Source of the DNA: Viola odorata
Lineage: Eukaryota; Streptophyta; Magnoliopsida; Malpighiales; Violaceae
Direction of reading: 5' to 3'
Length of the DNA stretch: 64,000 nucleotides
NCBI GenBank assembly: GCA_963691705.1
Contig: OY829537.1
Coordinates: forward strand, 66,626,304 to 66,690,303
The first letter of the stretch is position 1; each line of letters opens with the position of its first letter. Made by a program: the position numbers and the translations under genes. Positions 35,052-45,116 of this stretch are shown piece by piece. The notes below the pieces were generated by a model that saw nothing but the letters and a program-made list of their open reading frames with translations, searched no databases and was not told where the DNA came from.

Positions 35052-35072
35052 CTCTCAACGAGAGCACCAATT
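35052..35072 (-). other. Primer-binding site of the Tat element
   Basis: Directly inside the 5' LTR; on the minus strand AATTGGTGCTCTCGTTGAGAG. The same place in the second and third Tat copies reads AATTGGTGCT(T/C)TCATTGAGAG. It pairs with a tRNA 3' end in ...CACCA; I do not name the tRNA. Confidence 0.6.
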
Positions 35073-35643
35073 TGATAAGATTTTGTCTTCTGCCGAAGGA
35101 TGTATGGCGGAACGGCTCCTCTCAGATCAGTGCTCACTACGGTCCGCGGTACCTGCAATACGCCGGAGGGGGTCTCCGGCGGAAACACTCCGATGCTTAA
35201 GTCAGTATGTGTACTGAATTTGGCAGAGCTTGGGCCAATCAGATTAAGCTTACCTGCCTCCTTTGAGGGAGAGGTATATATATAGAAGAATTGAGCATTT
35301 TCGCGTTTGGGGATAACTAGAGAGTTATCCCTAACGTTAGGGATCGTGGTTCGCCCCTCGGATGATATGTTAACGTGGCGATAGCCATGGGATAAATGCT
35401 ACCACGATAGGGTAGCGACAGAGTGGTCCCCCTGACGCGTGGTATTCCTCAGAATGAGACAGCTCATCGAGCCATCTAGAAGGTTTGTTTGGGGAAACTC
35501 CTGAGCGTTGTTTTGCCCTCTTGACGTCAGCCTCTGGGAGAGGCGGTGACCCTTTCCCTACCGCGAAGGTGGGAACAGTGATCTCTTCTTTCAGTTCAGG
35601 GCAATAGACGGAAATACCCTTTTCCTTAGGTGGATTGTTATCA
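35073..35643 (-). repeat. 5' LTR of the Tat element
   Basis: 571 bp; TGATAAG...GTTATCA on the plus strand. TATATATATA at 35275-35284 is the likely LTR promoter in the minus direction. About 97% identical to 21151-21720. Confidence 0.9.
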
Positions 35644-35648
35644 CAAGA
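35644..35648 (+). other. Target-site duplication, right (CAAGA)
   Basis: Second copy of CAAGA; array sequence (ATTCAAACAAAAAAG) resumes directly after it. Confidence 0.9.
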
Positions 35649-36287
35649 ATTCAAACAAAAAAGTTTTATTTTTTTTATAAGCAACTAATATAATTATATG
35701 AGTAACAATAACACTAGATATAATATTAGATGTACCAATTTTTTACTAACAATGATAACTAAGAGTAATTGACTCAAGTGGATAGGGTCTTTTTAAAATA
35801 AAGAAAATAGAAAAAAAATAGTTAGAAAAAAATTTAAAAAAGGAGAAAAAAGAAAATTATTTCTAATTGTTCATACCTAAGGATTTAATGACAAATTATA
35901 AACTGATTTTCTGGTGGTTTAACGAATATAATAAGATTGTAGACAAAGTTTATATTGTACATGGACATTGGTCGGGCTAGTTCATTTCGTGTCATCGTTG
36001 CCAAACAATTAATGCAAGTCTAAAATATAAGTTATTTTCGGTCTACATATTTAAGCACATTCGAAAATGTTAATCCAAAATTTATATTGTGTTATATTTT
36101 AGATTTGTGGCTTAATGTTGTTTGAATTTCCTACTCTCATTCATTTTTTTTTTAATTTATATGTTCATTCTCAAGATAGTGACAATTTTTCATTAATTGA
36201 TACTTTTCTACAATTTTTAATCATAAAGTTACATAACTTACTTTTATAAAAGTTGGGTTATGAAATTTTTATCTTTTGTCAATATAG
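35649..36287. repeat. Array spacer, right of the Tat insertion
   Basis: No gene. Continues unit 4's spacer: A-rich tract near 35795-35855, the 'ttgtacatggacattggtcgg' block, a hairpin near 36226-36262, and the exon 5 splice site, where CAG has become TAG ('gtcaatatag', still an AG acceptor). Confidence 0.75.
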
Positions 36288-36608
36288 AAATACAAAAGAG
36301 TGAAGAGTTCTAATAGTAATAAGGTGTTGAGGCCACAATTGAGCATGATTGCATTGACAAGTCTTGAATTTTCAGAGGAACTTCCTTTTCCTGCGTTTGC
36401 ATCTTTGCTGGTTGAGTCAGTTGCAAGGCTAGAAAAGGTCACTGAAGAAGTTGAAGACATGTGTAGGATGGCTTGCTTCAAAGAGTACCAATCTGGCATT
36501 GATGAAGTTGTTTTGAATTGGGAAACACCCACATTGAATGTTGCTGAGCTTCAGGATTCCCGCTCTCTTTCACCCGATTCAAGAACACAATATAGGGACT
36601 CTTCTTAG
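36288..36608 (+). pseudogene. ALMT last-exon fragment, copy 5
   Basis: Open to TAG at 36606-36608: LRPQLSMIALTSLEFSEELP, VARLEKVTEEVEDMCRMACF, KEYQSGIDEVVLNWETP. Almost identical to copy 4, so these two units share a recent duplication. Only the last exon is present. Confidence 0.7.
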
Positions 36609-36858
36609 TTTTCCTGTGCACGAACTCAATTTCTTACATGGTAGCGTGTGACAAGACGCAATTGTCCGAACCCGCTTCGTGTAAGGATTTAAAAGTTTGT
36701 TTCGCAAAGAAAAGATCAGTGCATGAAGCAGAGGCAACACAAGAGAGAATCTTGGTTAACAAGTCCTTCGGGATTCGGTTTAGTCCTCCGGCCACTGTCT
36801 CCCTCTCTTCTCTTCAACTCGGCTGTTCTTCTGCCCTGTCTTCTCTGTTTTTTCGCAT
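36530..36858 (-). pseudogene. F-box gene fragment, copy 6 (nonsense)
   Basis: Same structure as copy 5. The Lys-to-TAA change in TMKEIEF is present; the Cys of PSC is replaced in the CT-rich region. Core IPKDLLTKILSCVASASCTD and the ESGNPEAQ tail are readable on the minus strand. Confidence 0.6.
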
Positions 36859-38285
36859 CTTCTTCCAATTTCTTGATCTTTTCTATCAAATCCTTCTCCT
36901 TAATCTTTAATTTAGTAACAATCTACCCAAGAAATAGTTGTTACGTCAATGTCTTGGTGTCACGTGCCGAATACTTTTGTCAGTAAAAACTGACTGTTTT
37001 AAGTATAGTCTCAGCATCGCATAGCTGCTCCGTGTGATGAAGGAAACAATGTCTTAGATTGGATAGGTTACGTTTTGCTGGGTAGGTGTGTTCAATGTGT
37101 TGTCATTTAATTTTTAAATAAATCACTTGGCTTTGTAATATTTCCCTCTGTTTTTATTAATTGTCATTTTTTACACTATTAATCGCTAACTTCTTCTCCT
37201 TACTCTAGCTTAACATTACATACAAGATAGTGACAATTTTTCATCAATTGATACTTTTCTACATTTTTTACTCATAAAGTTACATAATTTACTTTTATAA
37301 AAGCTGGGTTATGTAACTTTTATATTTTATATTTTAACTTTTATGCTATGTATTTTTTATATTCTAAATTATTCAAGATGTCATTAATTTCAAGTTTTCT
37401 TTTCATCTTCCTTAATAATTAAGTTTTCTATCAATTAATCAATAAACTAATGTATATATTAATGAGACTTAATTATTAGAATGGAACCAACCTATTTTTA
37501 TATTTCCTAACAATTAATTGTGTGCTAGGCAAAAAACTTTTCTTTTTGTTGCTATGTGATTTATTGTTGGTGCAGCTACAACAACAATAAATTTCCAGTG
37601 GAGGTATCAAGTGAGTAACTCCGTCTTTGAAACAACGAAGATGCAAGAATTCAAACAAAAAAGTTTTATTTTTTTTATAAGCAACTAATATAATTATATG
37701 AGTAACAATAACACTAGATATAATATTAGATGTACCAATTTTTTAGTAACAATGATAATTAAGAGTAATTGACTCATGTGGATAGGGTCTTTTTAAAATA
37801 AAGAAAATAGAAAAAAAATAGTTAGAAAAAAATAAAAAAAGGAGAAAAAAGAAAATAATTTCTAATTGTTCGTACCTAAGGATTTAATGACAAATTATAA
37901 ACTGATTTTCTCGTGGATTAATGAATATAATAAGATTGTACACAAAGTTTATATTGTACATGGACATTGGTCGGGCTAGTTCATTTCATGTCATCGTTGC
38001 CAAACAATTAATGCAAGTCTAAAATATAAGTTATTTTCGGTCTACATATTTAAGCACATTTGAAAATGTTAATCCAAAATTTATATTGTATTATATTTTA
38101 GATTTGTGGCTTAATATTGTTTGAATTTCCTACTCTTATTCATTTTTTTTGAATTAATATGTTCATTCTCAAGATAGTAATTTTTTTTCATTAATTGATA
38201 CTTTTCTACAATTTTTAATCATAAAGTTACATAACTTACTTTTATAAAAGTTGGGTTATGTAATTTTTATCTTTTGTCAATACAG
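36859..38285. repeat. Array spacer
   Basis: No gene. Shortened: the TATA block is reduced to 'gtgctaggcaaaa' near 37522, and the segment after 'caagtgagta' skips ahead to 'ctccgtctttg' (near 37618). A-rich tract near 37795-37857. Confidence 0.7.
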
Positions 38286-38608
38286 AAATACAAAAGAGTG
38301 AAAAGAGTTGTAATAGGGATAAGGTGTTGAGGCCACAGTTGAGCATGATTGCATTGACAAGTCTTGAATTTTCAGAGGCACTTCCTTTTGCCGCGTTTGC
38401 ATCTTTGTTGGTTGAGTCAGTTGCAAGGCTAGAAAAGGTTACTGAAGAAGTTGAAGACATGTGTAGGATGGCTTGCTTCAAAGAGTACCAATCTGGGATT
38501 GATGAAGTTGTTTTGAATTGTGAAACACCAATATTGAATGTTGCTGAGCTTCAGGATTCCCGCTCTCTTACAACCGATTCAAGAACACCATATAGGGACT
38601 CTTCTTAG
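38286..38608 (+). pseudogene. ALMT last-exon fragment, copy 6
   Basis: Open from 'caatacag' to TAG at 38606-38608: LRPQLSMIALTSLEFSEALP, FAAFASLLVESVARLEKVTE, EDMCRMACFKEYQSGIDEVV. Right subfamily. No other ALMT exon nearby. Confidence 0.7.
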
Positions 38609-38858
38609 TTTTCCTGTTCACGAACTCAATTTCTTACATTTTAGCGTGTGACAGCACGCAATTGTCCAAACCTGCTTCGTGTAAGGAATTGCAAGTTTGT
38701 TTTGCAAAGAAAAGATCAGTGCATGAAGCAGAGGCAACACGAGAGAGAATCTTGGTTAACAAGTCCTTCGGGATTCGGTTTAGTCCTCCGGCCACTGTCT
38801 CTCTCTCTTCTCTTCAGCTCGGCTGTTCTTCTGCCATGTCTTCTCTATTTTTTCGCAT
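38530..38858 (-). pseudogene. F-box gene fragment, copy 7 (nonsense)
   Basis: Shares the TAA of copies 5, 6 and 8 and the TGA in the N-terminal segment of copy 5. F-box core IPKDLLTKILSRVASASCTD is otherwise readable. Confidence 0.6.
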
Positions 38859-40361
38859 CTTCTTCCAATTTCTTGACCTTTTCTATCAAACCCTTCTCCC
38901 TAATCTTTAATTCAGTCACAATCTACCCAAGAAATAGTTCTTGCGCTCAAAATCTTGTTGTCACGTGCCGAATACTTTTGTCAGTAAAAACTGACTGTTT
39001 TAAGTATAGTCTCAGCATCGCATAGCTGCTCCGTGTGATGAAGGAATCAATGTCTTAGATTGGATAGGTTACGTTTTGCTGGGTAGGTGTGTTCAATGTG
39101 TTGTCATTTAATTTTTAAATAAATCACTTGGCTTTGTAATATTTCCCTCTGTTTTTATTAATTGTCATTTTTTACACTATTAATCGCTAACTTCTTCTCC
39201 TTACTCTAGCTTAACATTACATACAAGATAGTGACAATTTTTCATCAATTGATACTTTTCTACATTTTTTTACTCATAAAGTTACATAATTTACTTTTAT
39301 AAAAGCTGGGTTATGTAACTTTTATATTTTATATTTTAACTTTTATGTTATGTATTTTTTATATTCTAAATTATTCAAGATGTCTTTAATTTCAAGTTTT
39401 CTATTCATCTTCCTTAATAATTAAGTTTTCTATCAGTTAATCAATAAACTAATGTATATATTAATGAGACTTAATTATTAGAATGGAACCAACCTATTTT
39501 TATTTTTCCTAACAATTAATTGTGTGCTATAAAAGGCAAAAACTTTTCTTTTTGTTGCTATGTGATTTATTGTTGGTGCAGCTACAACAACAATAAATTT
39601 CCAGTGGAGGTATCAAGTGAGTACAGGTACCCCAAATATCTTGAACCCCTTATAAAAGCTGAAATCATATCCGGAATTAAATCGTAACTCCGTCTTTGAA
39701 ACAACGAAGATGCAAGAATTCAAACAAAAAAGTTTTATTATTTTTATAAGCAACTAATATAATTATATGAGTAACAATAACACTAGATATAATATTAGAT
39801 GTACCAAGTTTTTAGTAACAATGATAACTAAGAGTAATTGACTCATGTGTATAGGGTCTTTTTAAAATAAAGAAAATAGAAAATAGAAAAAAAATAGTTA
39901 GAAAATAATAAAAAAAAGGAGAAAAAAGAAAATAATTTCTAATTGTTCGTACCTAAGGATTTAATGACAAATTATAAACTGATTTTCTGGTGGTTTAATG
40001 AATATAATAAGATTGTACACAAAGTTTATATTGTACATGGCCATTGGTTGGGCTAGTTCATTTCTTGTCATCGTTGCCAAACAATTAATGCAAGTCTAAA
40101 ATATAAGTTATTTTCGGTCTACATATTTAAGCACATTCGAAAATGTTAATCCAAAATTTATATTGTATTATATTTTAGATTTGTGGCTTAATGTTGTTTG
40201 AATTTCCTACTCTTATTCTTTTTTTTTGAATTTATATGTTCATTCTCAAGATAGTGACAATTTTTCATTAATTGATACTTTCTACAATTTTTAATCATAA
40301 AGTTACATAACTTACTTTTATAAAAGTTGGGTTATGTAATTTTTATCTTTTATCAATACAG
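38859..40361. repeat. Array spacer
   Basis: No gene. Hairpin near 39274-39322, TATAAAAGG at 39528-39536, A-rich tract near 39868-39930, second hairpin near 40300-40340. Confidence 0.7.
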
Positions 40362-40684
40362 AAATACAAAAGAGTGAAAAGAGTTGTAATAGTAATAAGG
40401 TGTTGAGGCCACAATTGAGCATGATTGCATTGACAAGTCTTGAATTTTCAGAGGCATTTCCTTTTGCCGCGTTTGCATCTTTGCTGGTTGAGTTCGTTGC
40501 AAGGCTAGAAATGGTCACTGAAGAAGTTGAAGACATGTGTAGGATGGCTTGCTTCAAAGAGTACCAATCTGGGATTGATGAAGTTATTTTGAATTGTGAA
40601 ACACCAATATTGAAAGTTGCTGAGCTTCAGGATTCCCGCTCTCTTTCAACCGATTCAAGAACACCATATAGGGACTCTTCTTAG
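40362..40684 (+). pseudogene. ALMT last-exon fragment, copy 7
   Basis: Open to TAG at 40682-40684: LRPQLSMIALTSLEFSEAFP, FAAFASLLVEFVARLEMVTE, KEYQSGIDEVILNCETP. Several private substitutions (VEF, LEM, VILN). Splice acceptor 'atcaatacag'. Confidence 0.7.
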
Positions 40685-40933
40685 TTTTCCTGTTCATGAA
40701 CTCAATTTCTTACATTGTAGCGTGTAACAGGATGCAATTGTCCAAACCCGCTTCGTGTAAGGATTTGCAAGTTTGTTTTGCAAACAAAAGATCAGGGCAT
40801 GAAGCAGAAGCTACAGGAGAGAGAATCTTGGTTAACAAGTCATTCGGAATTCGGTTTAGTCCTCCGACCATTGTCTCCCTCTCTTCTCTGCAGCTCGGCT
40901 ACTCTTCTCCCAGTCTTCTCTGTTTTTCCTCAT
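40610..40933 (-). pseudogene. F-box gene fragment, copy 8 (nonsense)
   Basis: Carries the shared TAA. Keeps TGC in the N-terminal segment, unlike copies 5 and 7, but has small deletions in the CT-rich stretch near 40905. The core and ESGNPEAQ tail are recognisable. Confidence 0.6.
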
Positions 40934-42304
40934 CTTCTTCCAATTTCTTGATCTTTTCTATCAAATCCTTCTCCCTAATCTTTAATTCAGTAACAATCTA
41001 CCCAAGAAATAGATTCTTGCGCTCAAAATCTTGGTGTCACGTGCCGAATACTTTTGTCTGTAAAAACTGACTGTTCTAAGTATAGTCTCAGCATCGCATA
41101 GCTGCTCTGCGTGAAGAAGGAAACAAAGTCTTAGATTGGATAGGTTAGGTTTTGCTCGGTAGGTGTTTTCACTGTGTTGTCATTTAATTTTTAAATAAGT
41201 CACTTGGCTTAGTAATATTTCCCTCTGATTTTTATTAATTGTCATTTTTTACACTATAAATCGCTAACTTCTTCTCCTTACTCTAGCTTAACATTACATA
41301 CAAGTTGGGAGCCAAGGCATTAAGTTGTTTGAATTTCCTACCCTTATTCATTTTTTTGAATTTATATGTTAATTCTCAAGAGAGTGACAATTTTTCATCA
41401 ACTGATAATTTTCTACAATTTTACTCATAAAGTTACATAATTTACTTTTATAAAAGTTGGTCTATGTAACTTTTATATTTTATATTTTAAGTTTTAAGTT
41501 ATGTAATTTTTATATTTTAAATTATTCAAGATGTATTTAAATTCTAGTTTTCTATTCATCTTCCTTAACAATTAAGTTGTAACCAATAAATATTCAATCT
41601 TCTTTAACAATTATAAAAATTCAAGTTTTCTATGAATTAATCAATAAACTAATGTATATATTAATGAGACTTAATTATTAGAATGGAACCAACATAATTT
41701 TATTTTTCCTAACAATTAATTGTGTGCTATAAAAGGCAAAAACTTTTCTTTTTGTTGCTATGTGATTTATTGTTTGTGTAGCTACTACAATAATAAATTT
41801 CTAGTGGAGGTACAAATGAGGTCGAAAATGAGATGAGGTACCAAATGAATACACTTAAGCGAGTACTGGTACCCCAAATATCTTTAACCCCTATGATATC
41901 CTGAATTAAATCGTAACTCTGTCTTTGAAATAATGATGATGCAAGAATTCAAACAAAAAAGTTATATTATTTTTACAAGTAATTACTATAATTATATGAG
42001 TAACAATAACACTAGATATAATATTAGATGTAGCAATTTTTTAGTACCAATGATAACTAAAAGTAATTGACTCAAGTGAATAGGGTCTTTTTAAATAAAA
42101 TAAAGAAAATAGAAAATAGAAAAAGAAAAAGTTAGAAAAAAGACAATTTTTCTAGATAGTGACAATTTTTCATCAATTGATACTTTTCTACAATTTTTAC
42201 TCATAAAGTTACATAATTTACGTTTATAAAAGATAGGTTATGTAACTTTTATCTTTTATATTTTAACTTTTAAGTTATGTAATTTTTATCTTTTGTCAAT
42301 ACAG
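40934..42304. repeat. Array spacer
   Basis: No gene. TATAAAAGG at 41728-41736. Carries the 'gaggtacaaatgaggtc' and 'gaatacacttaagcgagta' segment otherwise seen only in the first spacer (near 11010-11060), linking the two outer units. A-rich tract near 42085-42145; hairpin near 42206-42250. Confidence 0.7.
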
Positions 42305-42532
42305 AAATACAAAAGAATGAAAAGAGTTGTAACAGTAATAAGGTGTTGAGGCCATAATTGAGCAAAATTGCATTGACAAGTCTTGAATTTTCAGAGGCAC
42401 TTCCTTTTGCTGCATTTGCATCTTTGTTGGTTGAGTCAGTTGCAAGGCTAGATAAGGTCATTGAAGAAGTTGAAGAACTTGAAGAACTGGGTAGGATGGC
42501 TTGCTTCAAAGAGTACAAATCTGAGATTGTGA
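42305..42532 (+). pseudogene. ALMT last-exon fragment, copy 8 (truncated)
   Basis: LSKIALTSLEFSEALPFAAF then ASLLVESVARLDKVIEEVEE, LEELGRMACFKEYKSEI. This is the closest of all copies to the ALMT consensus, apart from a 9-bp duplication (CTTGAAGAA) that adds three residues. Homology stops after KSEI; the F-box partner is absent. The array ends here. Confidence 0.7.
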
Positions 42533-42849
42533 TAGGGTTTGAATCAAGTCCACGATTCGGCAGCAACTTCGGTTTTACTTGAGGCTAAACTTGACTTGCT
42601 AAACCTAAGAGAAGCACAAGGTTCGAGTCCACGAACAAACAGAGTAAACACTCCCAAGACAAAGTCTCAATTTAATTTATCAAAGGTCTGCTTTATTATG
42701 AGCACAATCGGCTCTTTTAATAGGCTAATACGCCAAGTACAATTTAGGAGTAGGAGTTCATTTCAGCGAGTTTATTTTCAATTGTTGCATTTCCTAATTA
42801 ATTAACTTGACAAGTTCTTTCAGAGAATCTATTTTCAGAGCAATTGTTA
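42533..42849. other. Unassigned junction sequence
   Basis: Between the end of array unit 8 and the Athila-like gag. Starts 'gtgatagggtttgaatcaag' and includes two 'gagtccacga' phrases. An 88-codon open frame crosses it without any family I recognise. It may be an LTR piece of another element. Confidence 0.35.
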
Positions 42850-43660
42850 GCCATGGTTTTTATCCCTCGCTCTTCCTAGAGTCAGATCCATTATAGCACC
42901 TTCAGTGGCTGCATCTAACTTCTCCTTGTCATCTTGACGCATTCCATCATACAAGTACCGAATCAATGATTGGTCAGCTACTCCATATGACGGGCATGTG
43001 GCCTACATCCTTTCAAACCTGTCAAAATATTCTCCAAAGCTTTCATCGGTTAGTTGCTGGATGACAACTAGTTTCTCTGGCTACTCCTGCTTCACTAGCT
43101 GGAAAATAATTTTTTAGAAGTCCAGTCGGTGATGGTATGTGTCGGCAAGCTGAAAAACCAACATTTTGCACTGTCTTCCAATGTCCACAGAAAAGCCCTT
43201 AATTTTGCTCTCTCGATTGAAACTTCTGGGGCTTCAATGAATCACATTCCCAATGTAGCTCCTGCAAATGAGAATAAGTACATTCATCAGATAAGCCATG
43301 AAATTTGTTTTTATCATCCAATCATTTGATACAGGTTGATAATTGATACAAATCGAAGCGGTCAGTTCTCGACCAGAATTCAACTCCCTTAACGTTCTAT
43401 TTGCATTAGCATCTGCCATGTTTACTGCATTGTTGTTGTTTGGCACAACAGGTTCAACTGGTTCGACTTCTAGAAAAGGTAAGTCACTTGAGTTCTCCGA
43501 CTATTCTGAATTAGACCCTGTTGAAGAATATGGTTCGGTTCCCACTCGCTGTCTCTTTGCACCCTTCCTTATCTTGGTTTCAGTTCTGGTAATCTCAAAA
43601 TTATATGGAAAAATTTCAGAACTCGAGGACCTAGTCATAAACAAAGAAAAATCAAATTAA
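42850..43660 (-). pseudogene. Athila-like gag, decayed
   Basis: On the minus strand, starting near 43645: MTRSSSSEIFPYNFEI, then NNAVNMADANANRTLRELNS (Athila Gag has a similar 'ARRTLKEL' block). After frame breaks it reads ESFGEYFDRFERM, ATCPSYGVADQSLIRYLYDG and DAATEGAIMDLT. The last part matches the 'YEYWERFKRLCASCPHHQI...YFYEGL...DAASGGALMDKT' region typical of Athila Gag. Several stops and frameshifts; no pol follows because the element is cut near 42850. Confidence 0.7.
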
Positions 43661-43668
43661 ATTCACCG

Positions 43669-43689
43669 TCCCCGGCAACGGAGCCAAAA
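43669..43689 (-). other. Athila-type primer-binding site
   Basis: Minus strand TTTTGGCTCCGTTGCCGGGG plus A. Athila elements use TGGCGCCGTTGCCGGGGA; this site differs by one central base (CTCC for CGCC). It lies between the gag start and the LTR end (TCCATCA). Confidence 0.75.
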
Positions 43690-43692
43690 AAT

Positions 43693-45000
43693 TGATGGAG
43701 GCCGAATCCGTCAAATAATAAGTCTAATTTTAACTCAGCACTAATGACAAAATAAATTGTAAATAGCGACAAGAGGTTGGATCCTTAGGGAAACTTTTCT
43801 TTGACCGTTAAATAATTAAAACAGGAGGGTTTTGGTTTTGGTTTTGAAGAATGATTAAAATTAAAATAGTGAAAATTGATCTGCATCAAGTCTACGATAG
43901 ATTATTGGATTAGTTTATCTAACTCTACAAAATAATTTCAAAGAAAACAACGCATATATTAGAGAGAGAGGTGAGTGAAGTTCCGTATGAGTGGAGAACG
44001 GAGAATGGAGAACGAAGGAGAGGGCGAAGGAAAAAGACCAGATCTGCCTACTTATATATGCACGTTTGTAGCGCTAATAAGCGCCTCAAATCATGGGCCT
44101 TGTGTAATACAAGGCCACAACGGTTACTAGTGCCACGATGTGTGGGCTCAACTTTGCGCATGATGACGCGTGGAACTAGCGCCGCCATATACACTGTTTC
44201 TTGTAGTGAAACCCTAATATAAGACTGGTAGACATGCAAGTCCTTTACCACTTTAACTATATATAGTTAAAACTCAAATATTGTTGGTATGTACATTTAA
44301 ATGTAGAGGTGGTTCGGAATATATTTTTTATGAGACTAAAATTTGAGTTTAATTTCTGACTCGGTGGACAACTCCTCATAACATTTAACCATTTTTAAGA
44401 TTTTTTTTTTAATATCCTACTAACATGTTTACTCGATAATATCATTGGAAACTAGTAGAAAATGAGGTTGCAAACATTATTTTCAAACATTTTTGAGCTT
44501 GTCTAGGAAGCCACCTCTAAAATCTTTGCTACGGCGGCCCTCTAGAGGCGGTATGTCCTTCCGACCTTAGAGTGAAAATAATTTCCTGTAAAGATCAGCT
44601 TGGTGTAGTGTATATATCGTTTATGTTACGGGAGATTGCCAAGAAATAACATGGGACTGTATAATTTTTTAAATGAATTTTGAAAAACAATTTTTAGGAA
44701 TAATTTACATTTTTATTGGAACTAGCAGAACATTAGAAATACAAACCTGTTGAAAGAAGTAGATATGACTGGAGAGAGAGTAACAAAAAGAGAATCATCC
44801 TTGAAGAAGCCATATGGAATAGCAAGTAAGATATATTTGTGAGAAGAGTGGTATGATTTATATAGATGGATTCAAGACTTGAAAAATAATCTCGTTATAG
44901 GAACAAATAACTAGATCCACTCAATTTGATTAGCAAATATTATATTACCAACCTATAAAAATTGTTGAAAAAAGATTGATAATTATAGTACATTTGGTGA
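43693..45000 (-). repeat. Athila-like 5' LTR (outer end not resolved)
   Basis: The LTR's 3' end is at 43693 (minus strand ...GGCCTCCATCA). It includes 'aattgtaaatagcgacaaga' in the plus reading, typical of the 3' part of such LTRs, and TATA-like boxes at about 44050 (TTATATATGC) and 44262 (CTATATATAG). The outer end is not clear and must lie before 45112. A possible CACTA fragment sits inside. Confidence 0.5.
44500..44613. mobile_element. Possible CACTA transposon end
   Basis: The string 'ccacctctaaaatctttgc' followed by GGCGGCCCTCTAGAGGCGGT and, about 60 bp on, 'cttggtgtagtg' resembles the subterminal GAGGCGG repeats and reversed CACTA tip of plant CACTA elements. The tip is degenerate and no partner end was found. 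Confidence 0.3.
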
Positions 45001-45116
45001 TAATTAAGAGCGAAGCCCGAAAAACATTTCAAGGGGCGAAATTAGAAATGAAGGTAAAAAAAAAAAAAAAAATCGGGTTCCCGCTTCCAACAGGTGTAGG
45101 CTTTCTATTGGCTTCT

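Larger units (their letters stand above)
21151..35643 (-). mobile_element. Complete Tat-lineage Ty3/Gypsy element, 14.5 kb
   Basis: Bounded by TGATAA...TTATCA LTRs and a CAAGA duplication. Transcription and gag-pol run on the minus strand. Order along that strand: 5' LTR, primer site, gag, protease, RT, RNase H, second (archaeal-type) RNase H, integrase, minisatellite, a block of plus-strand (antisense) genes, 3' LTR. The second RNase H and antisense genes between integrase and 3' LTR are marks of the Tat lineage (as in Grande, Retand and Ogre relatives). Gag-pol has three nonsense codons and a gag deletion, so this copy is not autonomous now, although integrase, RT and both RNase H domains are in one long open frame. 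Confidence 0.9.
10318..42532. repeat. Tandem array of chimeric ALMT/F-box units
   Basis: Eight ALMT last-exon copies (+) and eight F-box 5'-half copies (-) alternate head to tail. Exon starts are 13064, 15325, 17615, 19721, 36288, 38286, 40362 and 42305. Steps between them are 2261, 2290, 2106, 2069 (after removing the Tat insertion), 1998, 2076 and 1943 bp. Each unit is exon, antisense F-box, then a shared AT-rich spacer. The left end is cut by the Copia remnant and the right end breaks at about 42532. Units fall into a left subfamily (FSKALPF, KEYESGIDEVVFN) and a right subfamily (FSEA, DMCRMACFKEYQSG), with unit 8 intermediate. Confidence 0.85.

Noticed and set aside
10318..42532. Whole array as a Helitron or Pack-MULE
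   Set aside because: Gene capture fits, but I could not find Helitron 5'-TC/3'-CTRR ends with a hairpin or MULE terminal inverted repeats with 9-bp duplications.
44200..44213. TTTCTTGTAGTG as a CACTA tip
   Set aside because: Good match to the tip sequence but no subterminal repeats beside it and no partner end; likely chance within the LTR.
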